A stretch of DNA of 64,000 bases from Lepus europaeus (taxonomy: Eukaryota > Chordata > Mammalia > Lagomorpha > Leporidae): NCBI RefSeq assembly GCF_033115175.1, contig NC_084850.1:101061439-101125438 (forward strand). Direction: 5' to 3'. The notes below the pieces were generated by a model. It was given only the letters and a program-made list of their open reading frames with translations, was not told where the DNA came from and ran no database searches. The position numbers and the translations under genes were made by a program. This document shows positions 9,501-19,762 of the stretch, piece after piece. Numbering within the stretch: position 1 is the first letter of the stretch; every line of letters begins with the position of its first letter.

Positions 9501-12212
9501 TATAACTTACTTTTATTGGAAAGTATCTCAAATTCATAATGGATGTTTTCTGAGTTTTGTCATCTATTTTAATGTTAAAGCTTCTTTTGACACACAAGTA
9601 GAGTGAAGAGTGTTCCGCACATGGGAACAGTGATTATAAAAAGATGACATAAGTGGCTCACTAGGCTAATCCTCTGCCTTGCGGTGCCGGCACACCGGGT
9701 TCTAGTCCCGGTCGGGGCACCGATCCTGTCCCGGTTGCCCCTCTTCCAGGCCAGCTCTCTGCTGTGGCCAGGGAGTGCAATGGAGGATGGCCCAGGTGCT
9801 TGGGCCCTGCACCCCATGGGAGACCAGGAGAAGCACCTGGCTCCTGCCATCGGATCAGCGCGGTGCGCTGGCCGCAGCGTGCCTACCATGGCGGCCATTG
9901 GAGGGTGAACCAACAGCAAAAGGAAGACCTTTCTCTCTGTCTCTCTCTCTCACTGTCCACTCTGCCTGTCAAAAACAAAACAAAACAAAACAAAAAAAAA
10001 AACAAAAAAAGATGACATAACATATGAATTGTGTCTTTTTTAACTGAAAAGCCGACAAACTGTCTAGTTATATTTCTCCCCCTAAACAACCACATACCAT
10101 ATAGTAATTGAGTCTTCTAGGCAATATATTGAAAGCTGAGAGGATTAAAAATAAGATCAAGTCCCCAGATCCAATTAAGGGAGCCCTGCTACATGCAGGC
10201 TGATCAATATCAGTGGTACTGACTGACCATGTAGCTGCAAGACATCCTAATGGCCCCACTCAGAACATTTATTTCAAGTAGCCTCTTCCCAGTTTCCAAC
10301 TCATGAATAAAGATAATATTGTCTCAATTCTATGTCAGAAAGCTTTTTGGAAGTTGTTTTTTTACAATGCCAACTTTTAAAAGATCATTTAAGTTAACTG
10401 GACAATAAACTAGGCAGAAATCAGTTCGGTTTATACATTGACTCTCTTCTCCGGTCCCCCATGAAGGCAGGATTTTTGTTTTGTTTTGTTTACTGCTATA
10501 TCTCTAGCTCAACAGATGGTAAATATATATCCCTTAACAAAATCTTTCACCCTCATGAATTAGTGTAAGGTTGGGCCAGGGGAGATAGATACTAACCTGG
10601 TTAACACCTAAGTATAATAATTAACAAACAATGTCACGGGCTAGGAAAACACCTAAGATGGGAGGGGGGGAGGTAGGGCAGCATGCAGGCAGAACCTTCT
10701 TTAAGAAAGTTTCCTTAAGATATGATAGTTGGCTGGGAGAGGAGAACTGGGCTCAGCCAGAGTCAAAATTCAAGGCCAGAGGGTACCTAGCATGTTGAAA
10801 AGAGCTGCGAGAGGAGTGGTGTGAGTGATGTTGAAGGGAAACAAATGAGGGGGAGGACTGGCTGATGAGGTCACAAAAGTAATGTGCAGCTGGGTCACGT
10901 GCAACTTCAGAGGCCAGAGTGAAGAATTTGGACTTTACTTTGAGGGCAATGGTCTGTCCTTGAAGTATTTTTAGAGAGAGAACATCAACTCATGCATATG
11001 TTTTTAGGGTTCTGTGTGAACATGAGGCATGAGGCTGGCAGCAGGGGACCAATGAGGAGGACTCTGCAAGTCTAGGTGGGTGATATCAGTGGAAGTAGTG
11101 AGAGGAGATCAAATACTAAATATATCTCAGACACAAAGTCAAAAGTTGTTGATCCTTTTGAAACACAGGGTAAATAGGAGGTGTGATCCTTCAGTTTCGC
11201 ACAAACGCCCCTTCCTCAAGGATGGCTTCTTGCTAGTCTAGGGTCCTCTACCCGACCCTCTTAGATCCCCTAGTCTTAAGTCCATCTTCATTAAACAACG
11301 CACAAGCCACTGTTGGCAGCTTAACGGTCGACCCTCCTACTTACTGATCAGCTTCCTGAGAAAGGCCCCTGCCTGTCTTGTTTGGTACATTTCTCTCGTC
11401 AACTCTAGGCACACAATAGGCACTCCATAAATGTCTGGTGGTTAAAAGAGAACCCTTTCACCCGTGAGCCTCGCCTCCCTAAGTCATCTGCTACCAGTCT
11501 CCAGGCTGCTGTAAGGAAGCCTTAGTTCTTGCTAAGGGGCTCGAAGTGTGTGTATCTGCCCCTGTTTGGGCACTGCCTGGAGGACCCCGCCTCACCTGTC
11601 ATCCCAGAGGCAGTGGAATTCATTGAGCTGATCATCGAACACCAAACCAGTGCCAACCGGCGTCTTGGCCTCAGAGTCCAGATCCTGCAGCGGGGGGTGG
11701 GGGTGGGGGTGGGGTGGTGGGGGGGGAGAGGGGGGAGGGAGACAGATCTATCTGGGGGCCTGAGTCAGAGGGAACATCCCATGCTGTCCAGGGTGGGGAA
11801 CCTCGGGGTTTAGACTGTCACAGGAGGCTAAATCGCGGCCAGGCCCCTCTCACCAGCTCTTGCAGCCCCGTGATTAGGTATTCTTCGGCTGCTTGGCTGA
11901 GCTTCTTCATTTTGCCTTTCTTCTTTATCTCTGTCAGGTTGGGACTGCAGCGAGGTAAAGCGCCCTTCTTAACACTTCGTTTCTGCCAATCAGAGAGAAG
12001 GGTCAGAGTCAGCGTATGGATGGCTGCTCCCTCCCCCTCTCCCTCCCCCTCTCCCTCTCCCTCTCATCAGGGCAGGTCTGGGGCCTCACCGGGGTGCCGC
12101 TGGAGTCCTGAGGGGACGACTGGGGGTTGTGCCTACTCCTTCGGGACCTGGCTGTGGTGGACTCCGGGCCAGTGGAGGTCATGGTGGGGGAGATTTCGGC
12201 CCTGATGCGGTT
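6467..12212 (-). CDS. HDAC6: HDAC6, histone deacetylase 6 (5' part; gene continues beyond window start)
   Basis: Nine coding exons on the minus strand join in frame into the first 268 codons of HDAC6: 12182-12090, 11982-11854, 11684-11596, 8902-8818, 8722-8682, 8015-7919, 7799-7702, 6756-6652, 6535-6467. HDAC6 is a mainly cytoplasmic class IIb deacetylase with two catalytic domains and a C-terminal ubiquitin-binding zinc finger; known substrates include alpha-tubulin, HSP90 and cortactin. Seen here are the basic N-terminus, a Lys-rich stretch (about residues 40-55) and the start of catalytic domain 1, with PPGHH (His215-His216) and DWDIHH (Asp253, His255 as zinc ligands). Numbering matches human exactly, so there is no net indel to this point. 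Catalytic domain 2 and the zinc finger lie outside the window. All introns are GT-AG. Identity rests on near-identity to human HDAC6 and on synteny with GATA1. Confidence 0.96.
6652..6756 (-). CDS. HDAC6: HDAC6 coding exon 8 with the PPGHH active-site motif
   Basis: This exon has 105 bases. It completes Arg211, then reads [19 protein letters not shown] and continues to KHGIQ. The double histidine (His215-His216) is the catalytic dyad position of HDAC domain 1. The acceptor is TCTGCCCAG and the donor is GAG|GTCAGT. Confidence 0.96.
7085..7300 (+). mobile_element. Second old LINE-1 3' fragment in HDAC6 intron
   Basis: ACTCATTGATAAAAAACTAG and GTGAAAGAGCATGGTGCAGA followed by AAGTGCTACCATCTGTG match the end region of L1M elements. 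It may be a separate copy from the one at 4.8-6.2 kb. Confidence 0.5.
7702..7799 (-). CDS. HDAC6: HDAC6 coding exon 7
   Basis: This exon has 98 bases and encodes [19 protein letters not shown] then [13 protein letters not shown], with an Arg codon split at the donor CAG|GTAGGA. It is nearly identical to human domain 1. The acceptor is GTCTCTCCAG. Confidence 0.95.
7919..8015 (-). CDS. HDAC6: HDAC6 coding exon 6
   Basis: This exon has 97 bases and encodes [19 protein letters not shown] then [13 protein letters not shown], part of catalytic domain 1. The acceptor is GTCCACAG and the donor is CCG|GTATGG, leaving phase 0. Confidence 0.94.
8682..8722 (-). CDS. HDAC6: HDAC6 coding exon 5 (41-bp micro-exon)
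   Basis: This 41-base exon encodes [13 protein letters not shown] plus two bases of a Ser codon. It is flanked by CTCCTCAG and CAG|GTGAAG. It is too short to stand out as an open frame and was found from human homology and exact phase continuity with both neighbours. Confidence 0.93.
8818..8902 (-). CDS. HDAC6: HDAC6 coding exon 4
   Basis: This exon has 85 bases. It begins inside a Ser codon, continues [15 protein letters not shown] and ends DRCVSFH. The final codon before GTGAGT is CAC (His), where human has CAG (Gln). The acceptor is CTCCCCAG. Confidence 0.93.
9030..9465 (+). mobile_element. LINE-2 fragment in HDAC6 intron
   Basis: The pattern CTAGAATGCTCTCCTCCAGA, then TCAAGTGTCAGTGAGGCCTT and CTCTGACCGTCCTGTTTAA is the mammalian L2 3' region. 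A probable continuation (CCATGAAGGCAGGATTTTTG, 10460) follows after a SINE and other DNA. Confidence 0.7.
9653..10006 (+). mobile_element. CSINE, young type, 5'-truncated head
   Basis: It starts GTGGCTCACTAGGCTAATCC and ends in (AAAAC)n. The TSD AAAAGATGACATAA is perfect at 9639 and 10007. Confidence 0.9.
10021..11339. other. HDAC6 intron, mostly unrecognised old repeat-like DNA
   Basis: 10440-10560 looks like a LINE-2 tail. The stretch 10700-11120, with GTGAAGAATTTGGACTTTAC, resembles a common mammalian repeat that also appears at 57200-57345, but I cannot name the family. No exon is seen. Confidence 0.4.
11340..11445 (+). mobile_element. LINE-2-like 3' end fragment in HDAC6 intron
   Basis: AGGCACACAATAGGCACTCC followed by ATAAATGTCTGGTGG resembles the L2 terminal sequence. 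Confidence 0.45.
11596..11684 (-). CDS. HDAC6: HDAC6 coding exon 3
   Basis: This exon has 89 bases and encodes [19 protein letters not shown] followed by [10 protein letters not shown], which leads into catalytic domain 1. The first part differs from human at several residues; the [10 protein letters not shown] block is identical. The acceptor is CTGCAG, preceded by an unusual C-rich tract. The donor is CAG|GTGAGG, splitting a Ser codon. Confidence 0.92.
11691..11742 (+). repeat. G-run tract, potential G-quadruplex beside an HDAC6 splice acceptor
   Basis: On the plus strand G5-6 runs separated by single T residues fill this stretch. The complementary C-rich strand is the polypyrimidine tract of HDAC6 coding exon 3. 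Confidence 0.6.
11854..11982 (-). CDS. HDAC6: HDAC6 coding exon 2
   Basis: This exon has 129 bases (43 codons, phase 0 at both ends). It begins [10 protein letters not shown], contains the lysine cluster KKKGKMKK and ends TGLQEL. In human HDAC6 this region holds nuclear-transport and microtubule-association signals. The acceptor is ATTGGCAG and the donor is CTG|GTGAGA. Confidence 0.93.
12030..12066 (+). repeat. (CCCTCT)n simple repeat in HDAC6 intron
   Basis: CTCCCTCCCCCTCTCCCTCT repeats for about 35 bases, 25 bases past the first HDAC6 coding-exon donor. Confidence 0.6.
12090..12212 (-). CDS. HDAC6: HDAC6 first coding exon (5'UTR 12183-12212, CDS 12090-12182)
   Basis: The start codon is at 12182-12180 in a good context (CCCACCATGA). 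The exon encodes 31 residues beginning MTSTG and ending SSGTP, Ser/Thr/Arg-rich like the human N-terminus. The acceptor is CTCCCAG before 12212 and the donor is CCG|GTGAGG. Thirty bases of 5'UTR precede the ATG, so at least one noncoding exon must lie upstream in the CpG-rich region. Confidence 0.93.
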
Positions 12213-12549
12213 CTGGGAGGGGAGAGGAGGTGGGGATCGTGGCTGTGAGGCTGCCGGAGTGTCCTGAGGACCCCGACCCCTAGACTCGGCTCCCTTACAA
12301 TATCTCCTTCCCCGCCGCCTTCTCAACTCTGCCTGTCTCCAGGCCCTCTGCCGCCACTGAGGTGTCCGTACCGCCGGGTGCCGCCCGTGCCACCAGATCC
12401 GCCCCCTTTCCACGACTCTTCTTTCCCTCAGTCTTGTCCTTTCACTGAGCCATGAACCCCGAACCCCCTCGGATCAGTTCTAGCTAAGGCCTGCCCTTCC
12501 TAGCCAATCACCGCCCCTTTCACTCTACCAAGCCGCACTCCCTTAAACC

Positions 12550-13430
12550 CTTTCATTCCTCTAAGCCTCGCCCAGATCCCGGCCCTCCACAAACCTGCCT
12601 TTCCCGGCCTATCACCCGGGGATAATCACCCACCCTTTCTCTCAGCCAGACCCAGCCCCGGCCTCGACTCCACCCTTAACGATTACTTGGCTCCACCCCT
12701 TCTCGGGCCGGACCGGTACCTTCCACTCCGCCAGATCACGCCCCTAGCGTTTCCACAAGCCCGGCTCCTCACCGCCGCTTCCTTTCCCCCCGCCTAAACC
12801 CTACCCCTAACGTTTCGCCAAAACCCCTCAGCCAGTCCCGAGCCGCCTCCCGCCGGCCTCCGCCTACTTCCCGCCCTTGCTGTCGATGCCGGCCAATTCT
12901 TCCAGAGCCGCTCTCTAGGCGCGGCCCACTACTCAAACTCCGCCCTCTGCGGCCGCCGCCAACTTCTCGACGACCTGTAGGGCAGCGGGTGCCGGAACTT
13001 TTCGTTTCCATTGGTCCTACCCCCCCTTATTGCCCGCCCACGTCCCGCCCACAGCGGGGACGGTGCCTCAGGGCCGCACGCCTCGCGAGGGCCAACGTGA
13101 CTTCAGGCCGGCGCGTCAGAACGCAACGCGAGCCGTTTGTGCGCGTATAAAGTACGCGCCAGCGCTCTGAGGCGGTGCTCTGGCTCACCCTCGTCCCTCC
13201 CCCGTCGAGGCTCCTCCCCCCGTGGATTCCCCTGGCTGCTATAGCCACTGTCCCCCTCTGTTTCTGTCCAGTCACTTAACAAACCCTGCGGACCGGCGCC
13301 AACTGTGCGGCGCGGTGGTTCGGAGAGCAAGCGAGAAAACGAGGGAGTTAGGAGGGAAGCGTGTTTGGCCGTCTTCCCGCGGTTTGCTGCGCGGCGCGTG
13401 GTGATGACGTAGCACAGGCGGGCTAGTGTA
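12550..13430. promoter_or_regulatory. CpG-island promoter region of HDAC6
   Basis: This interval is GC-rich with many CpG dinucleotides, unlike the AT-rich surroundings, and lies just upstream of the first HDAC6 coding exon. It holds several GC boxes (for example 13031-13052) and an inverted CCAAT box near 13012, pointing in the HDAC6 direction. A noncoding HDAC6 first exon must begin here, but I cannot place its edges. A plus-strand TATAAAG at 13146 and a CRE-like TGACGTA at 13405 suggest possible divergent transcription. Confidence 0.7.
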
Positions 13431-14296
13431 TAGGCTGAGGGCGAAGTTGGTAGCCACAACGGGAGTGATAAATGTTGTCAGGGCGTTCTAAGTTAATGTT
13501 CTCGCGGTGGCACACAGGAAACACCGAATGTTAGCTATTAATATTCTGCCGCAAAATGGGCCCTGGCGTGGAAGCGGTCTTAGTGGAAGTAACAGTAGCG
13601 TTCATTAGTGTGATGGCGAAAGGCATTGTCAGAAAACAGTTTTAGGAGGTAGTTCCCATTGTTAAGGCTGTTTTGTAGATAAGACGGCTGAGGTTACGGG
13701 CTTACCCATGTGACCTTGAACAAGTTGCTGAAACAGCTCTGCTCAATTTCCTCATCTGGAAAATGTGATAATCATAGCGCTTGGGGTATTCGTAGGCGGC
13801 TGCTCGCTCTTTCTGTCCCCTGCAGCAGGTAACCTTGCCCCCAAGCTGTATGTGCCTGGCAGGTAGGGGGAGTTGTCCCTGTGTCCGCCTCCCACCCCCC
13901 ACAACTTGCACCCTGAATCTAAATAGCCCCCGCAGGAGGCCAGTTTGTCCTAATCTCCCTCCCTCCTTCTCCACCATTTCCTACCGGGCTGTAAGCTGGG
14001 GCTGGAGAGATAAGCGGTCTGGGGGTTCAGCATCGCTGAGTAACGAACAGATTGACAGCCCTGCCACCCAGTAATGGGGCCCTCTGATCGTCTTGAAAAC
14101 GCCAGTTCCAGCCTCCTCTTTTGCTTTTTTCCTGCCTCAACATGACTTGGTTCAGAACAGGAGGTTCACAGATGGAAGACCTTTAAACAAGCGAAAGAAA
14201 ACACAGTAGTACACGCTGAGGAACATTCTGGGGTTATGATGCCTGCAAAGCAATAGACTAGGAAGTCTTGCAAAGGGTCAATGCTCATTTTTCTTT
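13431..14296. other. Intergenic, downstream edge of CpG island
   Basis: Apart from a MIR fragment at 13700-13775, no feature is recognised. The sequence is not SINE-derived and GC content falls steadily away from the island. Confidence 0.4.
13700..13775 (+). mobile_element. MIR SINE fragment
   Basis: GTGACCTTGAACAAGTTGCT and CAATTTCCTCATCTGGAAAA are typical of the MIR core. Confidence 0.5.
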
Positions 14297-14342
14297 TTAA
14301 ATATTTATTTATTTATTTGAAAGAGTTACACAAAGAAAGGAG

Positions 14343-14380
<38 letters not shown>

Positions 14381-14639
14381 CTTCCACCCGTTGGTTCTCT
14401 CCCCAATTGGCCACAATGGCTGGAGCTGTGCCGATCCGAAGCCAAGAGCCAGGAGCTTCCTCCCGGTCTCCCATGTGGGTTCAGAGCCCCAAGGACTTGG
14501 GCCATCTTCCACTGCTTTCCCAGGCCACAGCAGAGAGCTGGATCGAAAGTGGAGCAGCCAGGTCTTGAACTGTTGCCTATATGGGATGCTGGCACCGCAG
14601 GCAGCGGTGGCTTTACCGGCTATGTCACAGCACCAGCCC
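14297..14639 (-). mobile_element. CSINE, A/T-tail type
   Basis: AAATATTTATTTATTTATTT at the tail, a (GA)n tract and the head GTCACAGCACCAGCCCC. Confidence 0.85.
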
Positions 14640-14769
14640 CAAGACCTGTTTTTCTGTAGTCAGAACAGATATACCCACAAGAGCAAGTGTCAGCAAATGT
14701 GCTCTATACAGGGCTAGAAAGTAATTAGGCTTTGCAGGCCATGTAACATCTCTGTGGCATAGTTGGTAG

Positions 14770-14815
<46 letters not shown>
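14770..14815 (+). repeat. (TC)n microsatellite
   Basis: About 22 uninterrupted CT units lie directly against the tail of the minus-strand SINE that follows, so the tract probably grew from that SINE's tail. Confidence 0.85.
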
Positions 14816-14817
<2 letters not shown>

Positions 14818-15111
14818 AGGCAGAGTGGACAGTGAGAGAGAGAGAGAGACAGAGAGAAAGGTCTTCCTTTACCGTTGGTTCACCCCCAATGGCCGCTGCG
14901 GGTGGTGCACCGCGCTGATCCGAAGCCAGGAGTCAGGTGCTTCACCTGGTCTCCCATGGGGTGCAGGGCCCAAGCACTAGGGCCATCCTCCACTGCACTC
15001 CTGGGCCATAGCAGAGAGCTGGACTGGAAGAGGAGCAACCGGGGCAGAATCTGGCGCCCCAACCGGCGCCGCAAGGCGGAGGATTAGCTTATTGAGCCAT
15101 GGTGCCGGCCA
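14814..15111 (-). mobile_element. CSINE, young GC-rich type
   Basis: GACAGGCAGAGTGGACAGTG starts the tail side and GCCATGGTGCCGGCC is the head. A (TC)n tract replaces the usual poly(T). Confidence 0.87.
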
Positions 15112-15950
15112 GGATTCTTTTTCAAGATGAGAACTTTGGTTCTCTATTCTCTTTTTTTCCTGAGCAGAGGTCCTACTTTTGTGTGAGGCATGAGTACAGT
15201 GATTCATGGACAAGGTCAGGGCACTTCCAGTGTTACTCTAGGAATCGAGCAAATTGTTCCTGGATAGAGTGCGGCATGGGATTGGTACGGTTTCCATAGT
15301 GTTGTTCCTGTGCTGAGCAGAGGAAGGGTTTCTGTACAGAAGAAGACAGTTATTTGTAGAGAACTCTATGGGTTCCTGAACAAGTTTGGGGTGCGATTTC
15401 TCATCCTGCATCATGACATGTTCCTACAAAGAGATCAGGTGGTCAGATGCTAGGTCAGCACAGGTGTTTGTTTCTATACAGCTTTGGAGCTTATGTTCAT
15501 GTGGATACTAAGATCAGGTGTTTGTGTCTAGATTCAGGTCAAGAGATTATTATTAATTAGGCAAAATTACACCTGCTGCTCTAACAAACCCAGCTTAATA
15601 GGTAAATGTTTATTTCTTATTCATACCAAATCCAATATGAATATTTGCTGCTGGTCATTCAGGGGCCCAGGCCACTTCTACTTTGTGGCTTGCTCTCCTG
15701 TAGGTCCTTGGAGTTCTAACTTTTCACTGGTAGATGGAAAAAGAGGGAGGTACTGGGGAACTGCATGAGAGGTTCCTGTGGGCAGGCTTGAGAGTGGTGT
15801 ATGTCCCTTCTGCCCATAGTCTTGATCAAAATTCTACCACATGTCCATAACTAACAGCAAGAGAGGTTGGAAAAGGTATAAGTAAGCTCAGGAAGAAAAG
15901 GTGACTGTCCTAGAAATGTGGCTAGTCCAAGTTGAGATGCGCTGTAAATG

Positions 15951-15982
<32 letters not shown>

Positions 15983-16239
15983 TCTTCCATCTGCTGGTTC
16001 ACTCCCCAAATGACCACAACAGCCGGAGCTGGGTCTATCTGATGCCAGGAGCCAGGAGTTTCTTCCAGGTCTCCCATGTGGGTGCAGGGGCCCAAGGACT
16101 TGGGCCATCTTCTACTGCTGTCCCACGCCATAGCAGAGAGCTGGATTGGAAGTAGAGCAGCTGGGACCCAAACCGACACCCATATGAGATGCTGGCACTG
16201 CAGGTGGGGGCTTTATCTGCTACACTACAGTGCCGGCCT
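15951..16239 (-). mobile_element. CSINE, A/T-tail type, tail missing
   Basis: It starts in the (GA)n tract and ends at the head CACTACAGTGCCGGCCTCC; the terminal A/T part is absent. Confidence 0.82.
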
Positions 16240-16404
16240 CCAAAATCTCTTTTTATATTGATTACTTGCTGGCTGAAATGATAATGTTTAGATGTTGGGT
16301 AATGGAAAATTTATTCATATACTAGTGTATTATTAAACTTATTCTCACCAGTTTCTTTTTTCTCTTTTTAATGCAGCTACATGAAAATCTAAAGTTCTAC
16401 ATTT

Positions 16405-16680
16405 GAGGAACAAGCATTATGGTACACCAGGTTAAGCTGCCACTTGGGATGCTTGCATCCCATACTGCATTGCCTGGGACTGAGTCCTGCCTCCACTTCC
16501 CATCTAGATTCCTGCTAATATACCTGAGAGGCAGCAGATGATGTTCCAAGTACTTGGGGTTTTGCTGCCCATGTGAGAAATCTGGATGGAGTTCTTGGAT
16601 CCTGGTTTCCATCTGGCCCAACCCCAGCTGTTGTGGACATTTTAGGAGTGAACCAGTGGATGAAAGATCTCTCTGTTAGA
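16405..16680 (+). mobile_element. Old diverged CSINE
   Basis: GGTACACCAGGTTAAGCTGC and GATTCCTGCTAATATACCTG show an early-type copy. Confidence 0.75.
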
Positions 16681-16986
16681 CAGCACTGTGATAGAGAATT
16701 CTCTTTAAAGCTTTGGAACGGGGATTCTTTTACTGTATATGGGCAGAGGTTTCTCTATACAGGGCCAAGTTAGTGTTTCCTGATTGAGAGCAGAAGAACA
16801 ATTCTGTTCCATGATGAGGCAGGTTTGTAGGATAATAAGAGAGGTGGGAACATTATAAATGAGGGGGAAGAGTGTGAAGGCATTTTTTCCTATACAGATT
16901 ATGATGAGACGTTCCTTTTGAGGCCAAGATAATAGTTTTCTGTAGATAAGCCAGAGGACCACAATGTACACAAACCAGGTATTTCT

Positions 16987-17317
16987 TTCTTTCTTTTTTT
17001 AAAGATTTGTTTAATTGAAAGGCAGAGTTACAGAGAAGCTGAAGCAGAGGGAAAGAAGTCTTCCATCTGCTGGTTCACTCCGCAATTGGCTGCAATGGCC
17101 AGAGTTGGGCCAATCCAAAGCCAGGAGCCATGAACTTCTTCCGGGTCTCCCACATGGGTACAGGGGCCCAAGGACTTGGCCCACCTTCTGTTGCTTTCCC
17201 AGGCCATAGAGAGGGCTGGATTGGAAGAGGAACAACCAGGACTTGTACTGGCATCTGTGTGGGATGCTGGCACTGCGGGCAGTGGCTTTACCTGCTACAC
17301 TACAGTGTCAGCCCCAG
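16987..17317 (-). mobile_element. CSINE, A/T-tail type
   Basis: The TSD ACCAGGTATTTCT is perfect at 16974 and 17318. It interrupts the 15-20 kb tandem repeat. Confidence 0.9.
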
Positions 17318-17791
17318 ACCAGGTATTTCTGTGCAAGATCAGAGCTAGATACCTGAAGACAGACAAATCAGGTAATCCCACTAGGAGTCAGGCCAGGGAT
17401 TCTTGCACAGGTTCCAGATAGGTATTCATGGTGATTCAGATTATAAGTTGTTTTAACAAGATCAGAACAGACATTGCTCTACAGTAGATGTTTTCATACA
17501 ATTTATTTTTTGGATTCCTTTTAAAGAGGCAAGTCAGGTTGCTGTTGAGTGTGAGGGCAGGGTTTTCTGTACCTCTTCAGAGACTAAGTTCCTGCTGAGA
17601 GTCATAGAGAGTAGTCCTGTGCAGGTTAGGACAGCAGTTCTTTCAGAGATTCAGGTTAGTGTTTCTCCTGTTGATTGAGAACGATTATTCCGTGTAGGGT
17701 GAGGGTGCAGCTTCCAGGGCAAGGCCAGTGCAGAGGCTATTACGGAGAATCCCATCAGGGCTTCCCACGCAGGGTCAAGAGAGTGTTTCCT

Positions 17792-18215
17792 GGGGCCGGC
17801 ACTGTGGCACAGCGGGTTAATGCCCTGGCCTGAAGCGCTGGCATCCCATATGGGCGCCGGTTTGTGTCCCAGCTGTTTCACTTCCTATCCAGCTCTCTGC
17901 TGTGGCCTGGGAAAGCAGTAGAAGATGGCCCAAGTCCTTGGGCCCCTGCACCTGCGTGGGAGACCTGGAAGAACCTCCTGGTTCCTGGCTTCAGATTGGC
18001 GCAGCTTCAGCCATTGCAGCCAATTAGGGGGTGAACAGCAGATGGAAGACACCTCCGTCTCCCTCTCCCTCTCCCCCTCCCTCTCCTTCTCCCTCTCCCT
18101 CTCCCTCCCCCTCCCCCTCCCCCTCCCCTCTCTCTCTTCCTCTCCCTCTCCCTCTCCCTCTCCTCTCTCTGTGTAACTCTGACTTTCAAATAAATAAATA
18201 AATCTTTTTTTTTTA
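17792..18215 (+). mobile_element. CSINE with expanded CCCTCT tract
   Basis: The head is GGGGCCGGCACTGTGGCAC. The usual CT tract has grown to about 125 bases of CTCCCT units. The TSD AAGAGAGTGTTTCCT is perfect. Confidence 0.9.
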
Positions 18216-18565
18216 AAGAGAGTGTTTCCTGAGAGTAAGGTCAGAGGTTCCTATAAAGGATCAGATCACCCATTTCAATAAATGAATGAAAGATTTCTGT
18301 TGAGGTTCAGGAAAGAGATTTTTTACAGAGTCTGGTCAGAGATTCAGGTACAGTCAGAGGGGCCAAGCTTCCTGTGGAGTGGCAGGACAGTGGAGCCAGT
18401 GCAGGGTGAGGACAGGAGCCTCATGCAGCATGCATGAACAGATGGCACCTGAACAATGGGTCCTGTGCCAAGTGAGGCCAAAGGTACCTGTATATGATGA
18501 GGGCAAGGCTTAAGTTAGAGGGTTAGGACAAGTGTCCTTGCCAAGGGGTCAGGAAAGGATTTTCT

Positions 18566-18875
18566 TTTTTTTTTAGATTTATTTTTATTTATTTGAAATA
18601 CAGAGTTACAGAGAGAGGTCTTCCATCTACTGGTTCACTCCCCAGATGGCTGCAACAGCCGGAGCTACACTGATCCGAAGCCAGGAGCCAGGAGCTTCCT
18701 CCGAGTCTCCCATATGGGTGCAGGGGCCTAAGGACTTGGGCCATCCTCTACTGCTATCCCAGGCCATAGCAGAGAGCTGAATTGGAAGAGAGCAGCTGGG
18801 ACTAGAACCAGTGCCCATATGGGATGCCAGGCTTCAGGCCAGGGCTTTAACCCGCTGTGCCATAGCACCGGCCTC
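18566..18875 (-). mobile_element. CSINE, A/T-tail type
   Basis: The TSD AAAGGATTTTCT is perfect at 18554 and 18876. Confidence 0.9.
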
Positions 18876-18976
18876 AAAGGATTTTCTATACTAGTTCAAG
18901 ACTGAGATTCAAATAGAGAGTTGTATTGTGGGTTCTTGTGTATTCTATGGGGTAGGGTGTAAGATTAGGGATTGTT

Positions 18977-19292
18977 GGGGCTGATGCTGTGGCGTAGTGT
19001 GTACAGCTACTGCCTGTGGCACTGGTATCCCATATGGGTGCTGGTTCAAGTCCCAACTGCTCCACTTCCAATCCAGCTCCCTGCTAATGCACCTGGGAAA
19101 GTAGAAGATAGCTCAAGTACTTGGGCTCCTGTACCCATGTGGGAGACCTGAAAGAAGCTCTTGGCTTTGGGTCAGTCCAGCTTCAGCCATTGCAGCCATT
19201 TGGGGGATGAACCAGCAGATGCAAGATTTTTCTCTCTCTGCCTCTGCCTCTCTGTAACTCTGTCTTTAAAATAGATAAATCTTTTTAAAAAA
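18977..19292 (+). mobile_element. CSINE, A/T-tail type
   Basis: The head is GGGGCTGATGCTGTGGCG; the TSD is AGGGATTGTT. Confidence 0.86.
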
Positions 19293-19431
19293 TCAGGGAT
19301 TGTTGTGCAGGGCACCATCAAGGGTCATTACCAATAAAGAGGGCAAGCGCTTCCACATGCAGTCAGGGTTCCTAAAGAGATTGAGGGTAGGGACTTCAGT
19401 AGAGAGCGCCAAATCCTTGGTTCAGAACTAG

Positions 19432-19762
19432 TTTTTTTTTTTTTTTAATGAGGTGTTTTTTAAAATTTCTTTTCATTTTATTTGAAAGAGAAAGAGAGGT
19501 CTTCCATTTGCTGCTTCACTCTTCCACATGCCTACAACAGCTGGGACTGGGCCAGGCCAAAGCTAGGATACAGGAACTCAATCTGGGTCTCCTATGTGGG
19601 TGGCAGGGACTCAAGTTCTTGAGCTATAATCTGCTGCCTTCCCAGGGTGTGCATTAGCAGGAAGCAAGAATCAGAAGCAGAGCCAGTACTAAAACCAGGT
19701 ACTGTGATATGGGATACAGACATCCCATGGGGTTTCTTAGCCTCTGTGCCAAACACCTGCCC
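19432..19762 (-). mobile_element. CSINE, older type
   Basis: A T-rich tail, then GAGGTCTTCCATTTGCTGC, and a diverged head GCCAAACACCTGCCC. Confidence 0.72.

Noticed and set aside
12009-12413. 134-codon minus-strand frame containing the HDAC6 N-terminus
   Set aside because: Only 12090-12182 is coding; the rest runs through a clear donor and upstream of the acceptor.
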